Origin: Monoplex corrugatus
Taxonomy: Eukaryota > Mollusca > Gastropoda > Littorinimorpha > Ranellidae
Length of the DNA: 64,000 nt
Direction of reading: 5' to 3'
Assembly (NCBI GenBank): GCA_030674185.1
Contig: CM060312.1
Coordinates: 4,471,740 to 4,535,739, forward strand
Shown here: positions 24,601 to 38,869 of the stretch, one piece after another
How the letters are laid out: each line of letters begins with the position of its first letter
How positions within the stretch are numbered: the first letter of the stretch is position 1
Notes under the pieces: generated by a model
Databases searched by the model: none
What the model saw: the letters and a program-made list of their open reading frames with translations, nothing else
What the model was told of the DNA's origin: nothing
Made by a program: the position numbers and the translations under genes

Positions 24601-27600
24601 GCTTGTCTACATGCTGTTATCATGTGACCTGGCTTGTCTACATGCTGTTAGTGTTATCATGTGACTTGGCTTGTCAACATGCTGTTATCATGTGACCTGG
24701 CTTGTCTACATGCTAATGTCATGTGACCTGGCTTGTCTACATGCTGTTATCATATGTGACCTGGCTTGTCTACATGCTGATGTCATGTGACCTGGCTTGT
24801 CTACATGCTGTTATCATATGTGACCTGGCTTGTCTACATGCTGATATATGTGACCTGGCTTGTCAACATGCTGATGTCATGTGACCTGGCTTGTCTACAT
24901 GCTGATGTCATGTGACCTGGCTTGTCTACATGCTGATGTCATGTGACCTGGCTTGGTCTACATGCTGATGTCATGTGACCTGGCTTGTCTACATGCTGAT
25001 GTCATGCGACCTGGCTTGTCTACATGCTGATGTATGTGACCTGGCTTGTCTACATGCTGATGTCATGTGACCTGGCTTGTCTACATGCTGATGTCATGTG
25101 ACCTGGCTTGTCTACATGCTGATGTCATGTGACCTGGCTTGTCTACATGCTATGTCATGTGACCTGGCCTGTCTACATGCTGATGTCATATGTGACCTGG
25201 CTTGTCTACATGCTGTTATTGTATGTGACCTGGCTTGTCTACATGCTGTCATATTATGTGACCTGGCTTGTCTACATGCTGATATATGTGACCTGGCTTG
25301 TCTACATGCTGATGTCATGTGACCTGGCTTGTCTACATGCTGATGTCATGTGACCTGGCTTGTCTACATGCTGATGTCATGTGACCTGGCTTGTCTACAT
25401 GCTGATGTCATGTGACCTGGCCTGTCTACATGCTGTCATATGTGACCTGGCTTGTCAACATGCTGATATCATATTTGACCTGGCTTGTCTACATGCTGTC
25501 ATATTATGTGACCTGGCTTGTCTACATATGATGTCATCATGTGACCGGGCTTATCTACATGCTGATGTCATATATATGTGACTTGACTTGTCCACATGCA
25601 GATGTCATATGTGACCTGGCTTGTCTACATGCTGATGCCATATCATGTGACCTGGCTTGTCTACATGCTGATGTCATATTGACCTGGCTTGTCTACATGC
25701 TGATGTCATGTGACCTGGCTTGTCTACATGCTGATGTCATATGTGACCTGGCTTGTCTACATGCTGATGTCATGTGACCTGGCTTGTCTACATGCTGATG
25801 TTATATCATGTGACCTGCCTTGTCTACATGCTGATATTGTATCATGTGACCTGGCTTGTCTACATGCTGATACTGTATCATGTGACCTGGCTTGTCTACA
25901 TGCTGATATCGTATGTGACCTGGCTTGTGTAGATGCTGATATCGTATCATGTGACCTAGCTTGTCTACATGCTGATGTCATATCATGTGACCTTGGCTTG
26001 TCTACATGCTGATATATCATGTGACCTGGCTTGTCTACATACTAATATATCAAGTGACCTGGCTTGTCTACATGTTGATGTCATGTGACCTAGCTTGTCT
26101 ACATGCTGTCATATGTGAACTGGCTTGTCCACATGCTGATGTCATGTGACCTGGCTTGTCTACATGCTGTCATATCATGTGACCTGGCTTGTCCACATGC
26201 TGTCATGTGACCTGGCTTGTCTACATGCTGATATATCATGTGACCTGGCTTGTCTACATGCTGTCATATCATGTGACCTGGCTTGTCTACATGCTGTCAT
26301 ATGTGACCTGGCTTGTCTACATGCTGTCATATGTGACCTGGCTTGTCCACATGCTGTCATATCATGTGACCTGGCTTGTCTACATGCTGTCATAGCATGT
26401 GACCTGGCTTGTCTACATGCTGATATATCATGTGACCTGGCTTGTCTACATGCTGATATATCATGTGACCTGGCTTGTCTACATGCTGTCATATCATGTG
26501 ACCTGGCTTGTCTACATGCTGTCATATGTGACCTGGCTTGTCTACATGCTGTCATGTCATGTGACCTGGCTTGTCTACATGCTGATATATCATGTGACCT
26601 GGCTTGTCTACATGCTGATGTCATATCATGTGACCTGGCTTGTCTACATGCTGTCATATCAAGTGACCTGGCTTGTCTATATGCTATCATATGTGACCTG
26701 GCTTGTCTACATGCTGTCATCATGTGACCTGGCTTGTCTACATGCTGTCATATCATGTGACCTGGCTTGTCTACATGCTGTCATATGTGACCTGGCTTGT
26801 CTACATGCTATCATATCATGCGATGTGACTTGTCTACATGTCTACATGCTGATGCCATATTATGTGACCTGGCTTGTTCACATCTTGATGTTATATCATG
26901 TGACCTGGCTTGTCTACATGCTGATATATCATTTGACCTTGGTTTTCTACATGACGTCATATCATGTGACCTCGTTTGTCCATATGTTGTCATATCATGT
27001 GACCTGGCTTTTCTACATGATGTCATGCCATGTGATATGGCTTGTCTACATGCTGATGCCATATTATGTGACTGGCTTGTTCACATGTTGATGTTATATG
27101 TGACCTGGCTTGTCTACATGTCATATGTGACCTGACTTGTCTACATGTCATCATGTGACCTGGCTTGTCTACATGTCATGTCATGTGATCTGGCTTGTCT
27201 GCTTGCTGATTTCATCTCATGTGACCTGGCTTGTCTACATGTCATATCATGTGATCTGGCTTTTCTGCTTACTGTTATTCGTGTTAATGTTATCACATGA
27301 CCTGGCTTGTCCACGTGTTTAATGTCGTATTCATGTGACCTGGCTTGTCTACATGCTATCATACCATGTGACCTGGCTTGTCTACATGCTGATATCATAC
27401 CATGTGACCTGGCTTGTCTACATGCTGATATACCATGTGACCTGGCTTGTCTACATGCTGATATCATACCATGTGACTTGGCTTGTCTACATGCTATCAT
27501 ACCATGTGACTTGGCTTGTCTACATGCTGATATCATACCATGTGACCTGGCTTGTCTACATGCTGATATACCATGTGACCTGGCTTGTCTACATGCTGAT

Positions 27601-27720
27601 ATCATACCATGTGACCTGGCTTGTCTACATGCTGATATCATACCATGTGACCTGGCTTGTGTATTTGCTGTTGTCATGTGATCTAGCTTGTCCACAGAAT
27701 GATGTTATACCATGCAACTT
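21640..27720. repeat. Large minisatellite, 6 kb, unit about 24-36 bp
   Basis: The core is tgtgacctggcttgtctacat followed by a variable stretch gctgatgtcata, gctgttatcata, gctatcata, gctgatatatca and others. Unit length varies in small steps around 30-33 bp, with roughly 190 units. Variants are clustered: ccacttgatgatgtcata at 22.1-22.6 kb, gttatcata and gctatcata at 22.7-24.7 kb, gctgatgtcatg at 24.7-25.8 kb, gctgtcatatca at 26.1-26.8 kb, and gatatcatacca at 27.3-27.65 kb. Open frames across it (MTWLVYML..., ACRQARSH...) are repeats, not genes. Confidence 0.97.
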
Positions 27721-27727
27721 GGCTTGG

Positions 27728-28335
27728 CCCCCCCCCCCCCACACACACACACACATGTATCTGAAGGATTTTTATTCTTTGTATGATTAAGATGAATGTA
27801 TGTTTACAGAGAAGGCTGATCAGTGCAGCTCACCATCCTGCTCATGCTTTTTCTGTCTCATAGAAAAATATTCACCTGCACATATACACTTGTGCGCATA
27901 CATGTACATTGTAAAGGTCACATACATATATATGCACAGACACACACAAACATTCACTAACACATACAGTAACTTGCACTTTCCCACACATTATAATGTC
28001 CACAGCATAGATCATAAAGGGTCCTGCTTGGTTAGGACAGGGAGAGTGGCCCTTCATCTTTTGTCTCCATTATTATCTGAGAACCTATCATAGCACTGAC
28101 GATCTAGTCCACTTGTGAATTGATGGTGGATGTGGCTGAGTGATCCTATAATGAGCTCTAACCCATGTTGCCTATTCTTTGACACAGTGAAAGATATTAC
28201 AGTTTGTTTTGGTGTCATTCACTATTGAATACATTAAAGGGGACTGCCAGCTCTATGAGTAAAGAAGTCTTGTTTGTTTTGGAACCAGAAAAAACAAAAA
28301 TAGAATCAGAATGCATGTTTTATACAACAAGACAA
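27728..28335. other. Short CA run, then unassigned sequence
   Basis: A poly-C plus (CA)n run lies at 27728-27755. The rest looks unique and I see no supported gene. Confidence 0.4.
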
Positions 28336-28400
28336 GACAGGTGCGAATTTTCGGCCAACTGGCCTTTGTCAAGCGTAAGATTACAAACAAACAAACACCA
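28335..28400 (-). mobile_element. Possible Penelope-like element terminal motif
   Basis: The minus strand reads 'cttgacaaaggccagttggccgaaaat' in two pieces: CTTGACAAA, then the small hairpin GGCC-AGTT-GGCC, then GAAA. Penelope-like termini often carry an 'aaggc..tggccgaaa' motif related to a hammerhead ribozyme core, which needs CUGAUGA before stem II. Here that box is CTTGACAAA, so any ribozyme is degenerate. No PLE protein is visible nearby. Confidence 0.35.
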
Positions 28401-29595
<1,195 letters not shown>

Positions 29596-29772
29596 TTAAC
29601 CCTTTGACTCCCTCGCCTTATCCACTAGCATCCTACATCGTTATCAATGATAGCTAAGCAAAAACTTAACCCTTTGACTCCCTTAACTTGGTAGGTGAGG
29701 GAGTCAAAGTGAGGGAGTCAAAGGGTCAAGTTTTTGCAGCTGATGGATAGGATGCCAGAATCAAAACGTTAA
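29596..29772. mobile_element. piggyBac-like MITE copy
   Basis: TTAA at 29596-29599 followed by CCCTTTGACTCCCTC. The interior has a second TTAACCCTTTGACTCCC and its inverted partner. The right end is degenerate (agaatcaaaacg) but still followed by TTAA at 29769-29772. Confidence 0.75.
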
Positions 29773-30343
29773 GATAAAATGTGGTGGTCTGCATTTTTGG
29801 CTGTAAGTGTGGCACATATATGGCCTTAGCACTTTTCATGGAGAAATAAATGGTTAAAAGGAAAAAAAGACTAGCATGACTTAAGACTCAGTCTGACTTT
29901 GGCCTGCAAGTGTTACTTACTTCCATAGCAGTAACAGACCATTTCGGTGTTTATCCAGTGACATGTCTACACTTTACACTAGTGGGTTTGATGTCAGTTT
30001 CAAAGGGGAAAATAAAAACCTTTCGAAGTAGTGTGCAGATTTGTAGCATACAGATAAATGATGATACTTGGGATTCTTTCAGCATCTACAAAGGCCAGAA
30101 GTGACTTTTTCAGTCTTTGAATTGTTGACGAGTATGTAAAGTGTTGTTAAGAGTGGGTTGCTCTCTACCAATGAGATTGATTTTTTTTCTTTCCGGAGTT
30201 TTTAATCATGTTGGAGCATGCTTGTGAGCACTGTGTATGGTATTAAATAATATTTTTCTAAAAGAGCACAGATAAACCTTACCAAACACATTATTTCATG
30301 TCTTGTGTTAATAGGTTTGTATTGTGGAATGGTATGGAGTATT
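29773..30343. other. Spacer, nothing recognised
   Basis: Unique-looking AT-rich sequence between two MITEs. Confidence 0.4.
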
Positions 30344-30526
30344 TTAACCCTTTGACTCCTGCACCCTGTCTACCAGCATTTTGCATTGCCAACCATGCTA
30401 GCAAAGTAAACACTTGACCCTTTGATTTCCTCAACCCTATCCACCAATTTCCTGCAGGAAGCTTGTGGATAGGGTGAGGGAGTCAAAGGGTTATGTTTTT
30501 GCTGTTGGTGGATAGGGTGTGGTTAA
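30344..30526. mobile_element. piggyBac-like MITE copy
   Basis: TTAA at 30344-30347 plus CCCTTTGACTCCTGC. The inner palindrome has ccctatccaccaatttcctgcag and its complement. The right edge reads ggtggatagggtgtgg then TTAA (30523-30526), with the terminal 12 bp lost or mutated. Confidence 0.75.
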
Positions 30527-30904
30527 AAATTCCCCCAAGCAGGCCAACTTACTATCAGAGCTGAGTTAGGAGTGGCAGAATGACCTCTGCATTAAGTCAG
30601 AATGCCCTCAGCATTAAATATGCTTTGGGCAGTGTGCTTAAGTAGGCTTTCACTGACCTGTTTTTTCCAAGGTCACATACACATACTTTATACAATGGAT
30701 ATTTGCCAAATTTATGGTACATGCTGATATGATAGGTTTTGGTAAACCCTTTCTATGTACACAACACATACCTCAAACGCACTGTGACACTACAGGTTAA
30801 AGGTCATATAAAACAATAGGCTCTAAAGTTGACAGCAGTACCGGTATAATAGGATCTCTTCAGAAATGAGCTCTTGTCTCAGAGTTTCTCGCTCATTTTG
30901 TCTT

Positions 30905-30936
<32 letters not shown>

Positions 30937-30995
30937 ACACACACACATTTTTTGCTGAATCTCTCTCTCTCTCCCCCTCCCCTTCCTCTCTCAGC
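30527..30995. other. Spacer with short CA and TC runs
   Basis: A (CA)n run at 30903-30948 and a (TC)n run at 30961-30992 lie directly before a LINE 3' end. Confidence 0.5.
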
Positions 30996-31285
30996 TTGAT
31001 TAAGATTTCTGTCTTTATCCACTCAGCAAATCCATCCAGTATTTTCTCCCAAGGTCTGCCTGGTGCTCTTTCTCATTTTCCATCCATCTTTCCTGTTGTA
31101 ACCAGGTGCTTAAACTTCTCTTCCCTCATGAAATTTGTGCTATGTTATAAATGTTGCTTGTCTTTTCCTAATCTTCTTCCTATTTTGTGTTCGCCTCTTT
31201 CAAGAGTAATTTTTGTGTTCGCCTCTTTCAAGAGTAATTTTTGTGTGTGCTGTCCATGGACCTTTTGGTTTTCTTCTTAGAATAC
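30996..31285 (-). mobile_element. LINE 3'-end fragment, family A, copy 3
   Basis: Matches 14460-14720 ('cctgttgt.accaggtgct.aa', 'cttgtcttttcctaatctt', 'tgctgtccatgga'). It contains a private 28-bp tandem duplication 'gtgttcgcctctttcaagagtaattttt' at 31189-31245. Read on the minus strand it is the LINE C-terminus, not functional. Confidence 0.7.
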
Positions 31286-31379
31286 ATGTCAGTCTAATGG
31301 AACCTCTGTATGTTTGGTTCATGATATAATTGTAGAATGTGGCTTCACCGTCATCATTATTGTTTTTACTATATATTTA

Positions 31380-31830
31380 CACTCTGATATGTCAGGGTGG
31401 TAATGAAAGTGAAGCTGGTGAGCTTAGCTGTTGTTTCAGTAGGAATGTTCAGGTGTTTCAGGAGTGGGGCAGATGGCTTGCTGACAAGGTTTAATTTCAG
31501 GAGACATTGCTTGCTTTCTAGATTCTGGTTTGGATATCAGTGTTGAGTCTTCTGTTTTCTGTGAAAACGCTGCCAAGGTGTTTGAAATTGAATTCACACA
31601 CTGATAAGTGAAACAGGTTTTGCGTTTAGTGTCACTGATGATAAACGAAGCTAAGGTAGCCTAATGTTCTGCTGAACTTCATCATCTTGGTTTAGCTGTA
31701 TGCCAATTTTTATGTTGTATTCTTCACAAGTGGTTATGAGGTTGGTTGTGTTTTTCTGTAGTCTTTCTACTTCTTCATGTGGTGGGTTCTGATTGCAAAC
31801 CATCGTGGGGATGTTTGGGGTTCTTTCTGT
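31380..31830 (-). pseudogene. LINE RT C-terminal part, family D, split by nested insertions
   Basis: The minus strand encodes 'FKHLGSVFTENRRLNTDIQT' (about 31545-31605) and, near 31430-31480, a degraded 'LLKHLNIPTETTAKL'-type block. These are the RT thumb and C-terminal segments of an endonuclease-type LINE. The ORF is broken. The rest of its RT lies at 33050-33850, beyond an inserted S repeat that itself carries an L2 fragment. Confidence 0.75.
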
Positions 31831-31837
31831 ATTAAAC

Positions 31838-31852
31838 AGTATCCTCGCCTTC
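31838..31852 (+). repeat. Dispersed repeat S, copy 3, left piece
   Basis: 'agtatcctcgccttc' matches the start of the S family ('agtatccccaccttc' at 19574). The repeat resumes at 32524, so the L2 fragment inserted inside it. Confidence 0.6.
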
Positions 31853-31981
31853 TATAATAATAATAATTACAATATTTATATAGCGCAAAAAAAAAAAAAT
31901 CTTGATAAAATCAAATCTAAGCGCTGAAGCAGACACACACGCAGGCACGCACGCTCGCACACACACGCACGCACACATACA

Positions 31982-32016
<35 letters not shown>

Positions 32017-32523
32017 ACACACACGCATGGCTATAAATGGGGAGAAAGAATAAAAGCAATAAAAGCAAGAATAAAAGCAATGGAAAATTATAGAGAGCAT
32101 AGCATACAATTATATATTATAACCATGTGATTCCCTCCGAGCGGAGACAGGCTGCAGAGGGGAGGGTTGAGTGAGGTTAGGATTTTATGCAGGAGAGAAA
32201 AGGTGAGTTTTGAGAGCGGACTTGAAGGAGACAAAAGTAGGTTGCTGACGGACTGAGAGAGGAAGTTTGTTCCAGGAGAGTGGACCAGAAACAGAGAAGG
32301 CTCGTGGACCATAGGTATTGAGCTTAGTGCGTGGAAAGCGAAGAGTCAGAGGATCAGAGGCAGAGCGGAGGGTACGTGAGGGAACATAGATCTCAAGTAG
32401 GCTTGACAGGTAATCGGGGGCTGCGTTATTGAGGCTTTTGTAGCACATGGTGTCTAGTTTGTACTGTATGCGCTTTGATACAGGGAGCCAGTGAAGTTGT
32501 GCCAGGAGAGGAGATATGTGGTC
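31853..32523 (-). mobile_element. 5'-truncated L2/CR1-like LINE inserted in repeat S
   Basis: Nearly identical to 47225-47940. It has the same 3' terminus ('tataataat...tatatagcgc'), the same (CA)n tract in the 3' UTR (31930-32025) and the same C-terminal coding block (minus strand 'MCYKSLNNAAPDYLSSLLEI', 'WNKLPLSVRQQPTFVSFKS'). The C-terminal 87 codons are open to a stop near 32185. 5' truncation at 32523. Confidence 0.9.
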
Positions 32524-33025
32524 TGGAAATTGTATGCTAGAAATTTCCTCTTTTCTGTCACTCCCTTTGTTTTTTCCTTCCTCTTTTGCTTTCTGTCATT
32601 TCTACCTATCATTTTTGCCGTGCTGGTCCATTCACCTGTATGTGTTCAATAAAATCTTACAAACTTTCTCTTAGGAATAGGATTGATGATTAATTAAGTG
32701 CAATTTTGGCTTTAGGGAGGTGAAATATGTGAAGCTGACTTTAGATAATATAGGCCTGTTTATATATATTTTAGTGCCCTTAATTATGTTTAACTTTGTA
32801 TTCAGGTATGTTTTTTTAAATCCCTTGTGCAATAAATTGGACAGAATGGCCAATGCCAAGGGCATCTCCTTAAATTATGCGCATGAATGCATTGATATGT
32901 GTACTTGATTTTCTTTTCTTTATTTTTCCCCTGTTAAAGTATTGTGTATATTTTGAAGCAGTCATAACTGTGATATGGCTTTGTGCTGGGCTTTAAACAA
33001 AAATGACAGTAACAGTAATAGATTG
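32524..33025 (+). repeat. Dispersed repeat S, copy 3, main part
   Basis: Runs from 'tggaaattgtatgctag' to 'gatatggctttgtgctgggctttaaacaaaaatgacagtaa'. With the left piece at 31838-31852 it defines a unit of about 500 bp. The 3' terminus matches the LINE tail at 3803-3850. No protein-coding evidence. Confidence 0.7.
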
Positions 33026-33049
33026 CAAACAGCAGCTCATTAAAAGATG

Positions 33050-33850
33050 AAGGGCCTGGGTTTTCTTTTCTTGTCAGTAGTGGTGATAAGATACAACTGA
33101 GTCTTGCTCCATATTTGACTTTGAATCAGAGTCCTTCTGCCGTTCTGGTGTTCAGACTGCCCTCATACTCAGTGTTAATATGGTTGTCATGTTCTGTAAA
33201 AGCTGGCTTTTGATATGTTGTACAGCTGTAGCACTCTCTGCACCTTGTCTGTATTTAATGTTTTTGTGTAATCTACAAAGACAAGGTTAAGTCCATTGTA
33301 TTTGCCCTCTCAGAAAGCTGTCAGAGCAAAGATAGTGTCTATGGCCCCTCTCATTCATGTTAATCATGGGTAATGCCTTAACTCCATTTGTACATTGTTC
33401 CAGGATTTTGACAGGCGTTTTGCCAACATGGATCAAGAGTGATAGTCTTCCATACATATTGTACTGTAGTGTCTTTAATTGCCTTTTTCCAGATGGGAAT
33501 CACCACTGTTGCTGGTCTTTTGGGACTTTTCTCATTCAGTTCATGCTTTTTGGAATTTGGTCAGCCATGTGATTCCCATGCCCCCACATTGCTAGGATGG
33601 CTTCTGTTGTTATTTCATCTATCTATCCCATGTTTTTTTTTTGTTTTTTGTTTATGATAAGTTCTGGTCTCAAAATTTTGAGTTTTCTTTTTTTGTGTGT
33701 GAGTTGGCTGGAGATGGTGTTGTGTATTTCCCTGATTAGGTTGTTGAATGATTACTGGCCTGTTGCTCTGACACCTTTCCAGTTTGTATACAGATTCTAC
33801 AGACGATGCCACACTGGCATTCTCACATCATGCATGGAGTTATAACTTAT
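33050..33850 (-). pseudogene. LINE RT central part, family D
   Basis: The minus strand, across many frameshifts, shows 'IDEITTEAILAMWG' (about 33590-33630), a 'GRLSLLIHVGK' block corresponding to the RGISLLS-PGK motif (about 33430-33460) and 'NLVFVDYTK' corresponding to RT motif A FVD-x-x-KAFD (about 33265-33300). It belongs with 31380-31830. Old and inactive. Confidence 0.65.
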
Positions 33851-34145
33851 ATAGGCAGGGGGATTTAAACCTTCATTAAGGGGCAATAATACAAGTTTGC
33901 TAAAGAAAGCGCTTCTCTTATCAGTTTGTCACAGCCTGGGATTAAGATTACTTGGCAAAATGTTCTCTGGAATTGCGATAAGGCTACTGGAAGTGCTGAT
34001 AAGGACATTGCAGAGATAAGGATATATATCACAGGACATTACTCTGATAAGGACGGACCTGGTAGTGTTTTTAGTCAGAGCCTTTTTTTAGTTGAAGAAA
34101 TTTTTAAAGACTTCCTCTGTGGCGATCATGTGGGTCTCTCAGTAT

Positions 34146-34392
34146 AATCAGTATTCCCACATTCTGGAAATTTTGTGCTAGACATTCCCTTTTTCTATCA
34201 AATTTTTTGTTGCTGCCTTGCTCTTTTGCTTTCTGTTGTCTGTTCAGTGTTCCTGTCTTTTTCTGCCTTGCTGGTAAGCTCACCTGTATGTTTTTCATTT
34301 ATAAAGCCTTCCATACTTTCCCTTAGGACTGATAATTGGGTACATGCATTAAGTGCATTTTTGTGCAGAAGCAATTTTAGATTATTTAAGGG
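34146..34392 (+). repeat. Dispersed repeat S, copy 4 (5' half)
   Basis: 'agtattcccacattctggaaattttgtgctagacattccc' through 'ggactgataattgggtacatg' and 'gcagaagcaattttagattatttaagg' match copies 3 and 5. It ends at a G/A-rich run. Confidence 0.65.
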
Positions 34393-36699
<2,307 letters not shown>

Positions 36700-37050
36700 A
36701 TTATAACTGCTGGGAAGAGTCCACAGAACACACTAGATATGTGGGCTGGCTCCCCACCTTGTCTTTCCTCAACTACCTTTAGTTCAATACGGGAAGCTTG
36801 AAGGGTGCTTCCAGGATTTATCAAAAGGAGGAGAGAATGATGAATCAATTGGCTTTGCTTTAATTTGCTTTGCTTTAAATTTTTGTTGTTGCTTTGTTTC
36901 AAGTTCAAACAGTTTTTGCCTTGCTTTGCTGCACGTTCCAGTCTGTGTTCACTTCAGCTTCAACAAACTGTACTAATTCTGCTCGTGTCAGACCCAATTT
37001 TTCAGTAATCTGGATAAACTCTTCTCTTTTAGCCAATCCTGTCGACATAA
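36700..37050 (-). pseudogene. Possible LTR-retrotransposon Gag N-terminal fragment
   Basis: On the minus strand, starting at an ATG near 37048, the peptide begins MSTGLAKREEF and continues with 'EKLGLTRAELVQFVEAEV', then a Gln/Lys-rich stretch and a stop at about 36905. A short helix 'LGL-x-x-x-EL-x-x-FV' followed by a coiled coil is common at the N-terminus of Gypsy-type Gag in invertebrates. Beyond the stop the Lys/Gln-rich character continues in other frames, as in a decayed coiled coil. A host exon cannot be excluded. No LTR or pol was found beside it. Confidence 0.4.
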
Positions 37051-37076
37051 TGATAGAATAAAGAACAGTAATTACG

Positions 37077-37176
37077 TTTAATCTAACATACCGTGGCTCA
37101 CAAATGCAATAAGCGGCAGTGGCAAACCGCTGCCGCTTATTGCATTTGTGAGCCACGGTAAGTATGTTAGATTAAA
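37077..37176. repeat. 100-bp hairpin (inverted repeat)
   Basis: Perfect 30-bp arms at 37090-37119 (accgtggctcacaaatgcaa...) and 37130-37159 flank a 10-nt loop. The stem continues with 13-bp outer arms (37077-37089 and 37164-37176) beyond a 4-nt bulge 'aagt'. It lies directly upstream, on the minus strand, of the gag-like ORF. Confidence 0.9.
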
Positions 37177-38869
37177 TGTAATTTTAGAAGGAAAATTTCC
37201 TATCAGAACAAGAAAATAATCATCAGTCAAATAGAACCCCTGCTATCAACCACGTTAGTTTGTGTATTGAATCAATACCTGTAAGCAAAGATTATTTCAG
37301 ATAAAACAATATGCTCGAAGTATGTCAACTGTGAGCAAGTTTGATTTAATAAAGGAATCAGTGAACGATATGCTCACACCCCTAAAAGAATTCTCAGAAA
37401 AAGATGCAGTAGACAGGTAATGACTTTTTAAACCAATATGTGATTTCAATACAATCACCAGGGTCTTTTTTAAATTTTTTTTTATTAAAAAGCAGATCCT
37501 TAGAATGATTTGTGATCGGGGTCACCAGTGTAACAGATCTCCTTTTAGCTTAATAATCAGTCTTTTACTTGATAACTCGATAGCTCAAAGCAAAGAAGCA
37601 GGTTTAAAGAGGAGGTTGTTTTTTTTGTTTTTGTTAGGTTAAAAGAAAAAGTAACTGTTCGGATTTCATACCAGTTTGGTTCCTGTCTTTAACTAGAAAA
37701 TGTAAGCTGTCTCTCTCTCACTGACTGGAAAATATATGTCAACTCACCAACAGCTCTTCACAACACAAATAAGTTCCTTGTGTAACAGTTACGTACAATA
37801 TAACTGCACACAAAAAAAGCATGTGTACGCAACAGAACTAAATGCAGTTATTTTGATAACAATATTAACTGCAAAGAGGCAATTTACAATAGCATTAGCA
37901 TGAAATCAAAATGAAAAACTGAACTTAGACTTTTTTTAACAGTTATAGTGCACCAGCCTTTACTGCGAGTTGACACAACTCGTAATGCTCATTTCCTATT
38001 CCTTGAATTTCAAGTACATATCCTTTTGTTCACTTCAAGTTCAAGCAAATGTTGGCGGCATCCTCCACTTCAGTCTACTTGTCATGGCTCATCTCCAGAA
38101 TGGTGTCAACCAGACTGTGCTCAGCTCCATCTTACTATTTATAAACATGTTTTGATACAAATAATCAGCCCTCTGAAAAGTATGTGAGCTTGCAACTGCA
38201 CGCCATCCTGCCTCCCATTTAATGTCTGATTTCCTTCATTTCTACAATGACAGTGAAAAAGTATCTAGGTGCCTCGTGATACATATGAATTACCACTTTC
38301 TCTCTGACATATTTCATAGAAACAATTATTACATTTTTCTTTAGAGATTTTCATATCAGAATGAAGATACATAGTGTCCTTTTTATGTTCATTTACAGTT
38401 ATATCTCATTTATGACTGTTTATAACATTGAATCAGTTATTAACTCATCAAAGGTTAATCTTATGTATCAGGTTAAATAAATATGCTGTGCACGAAATTA
38501 TTCAAAACAGTGGATGATAAACATACATGTGCCCATAGTGCATAGGCATGCACATACTAACATATCCGTGCAAGCAAACACACATGCTCGCATATGCATA
38601 TTCACACACAGTTGTGCATGCATGTAGAATTATTCGTCACGTTTCAAGCGTATTCTCAAAAGTACATGTTCAGATACATTGACCTTCCTTTCGAAAGACC
38701 CTGGCCAAAATGTGACTGTTCGAAACAATATTAAGAAAATTATGATGCAACAATCACAACTGATGCATAACTAAGTATTGTGTCATCTGCTGATTATTTC
38801 ATCAGAAAATGATGAAATAAATAAACATCCATGTGGAAGATGATTGATTCCACAATTTTGATTTGTGGC
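37177..38869. other. AT-rich spacer, nothing recognised
   Basis: No repeat family or coding motif recognised. Some short T and A runs. Confidence 0.4.

Noticed and set aside
21645..27790. Many ORFs of type MTWLVYML or ACRQARSH
   Set aside because: Translations of the 6-kb minisatellite in different registers.
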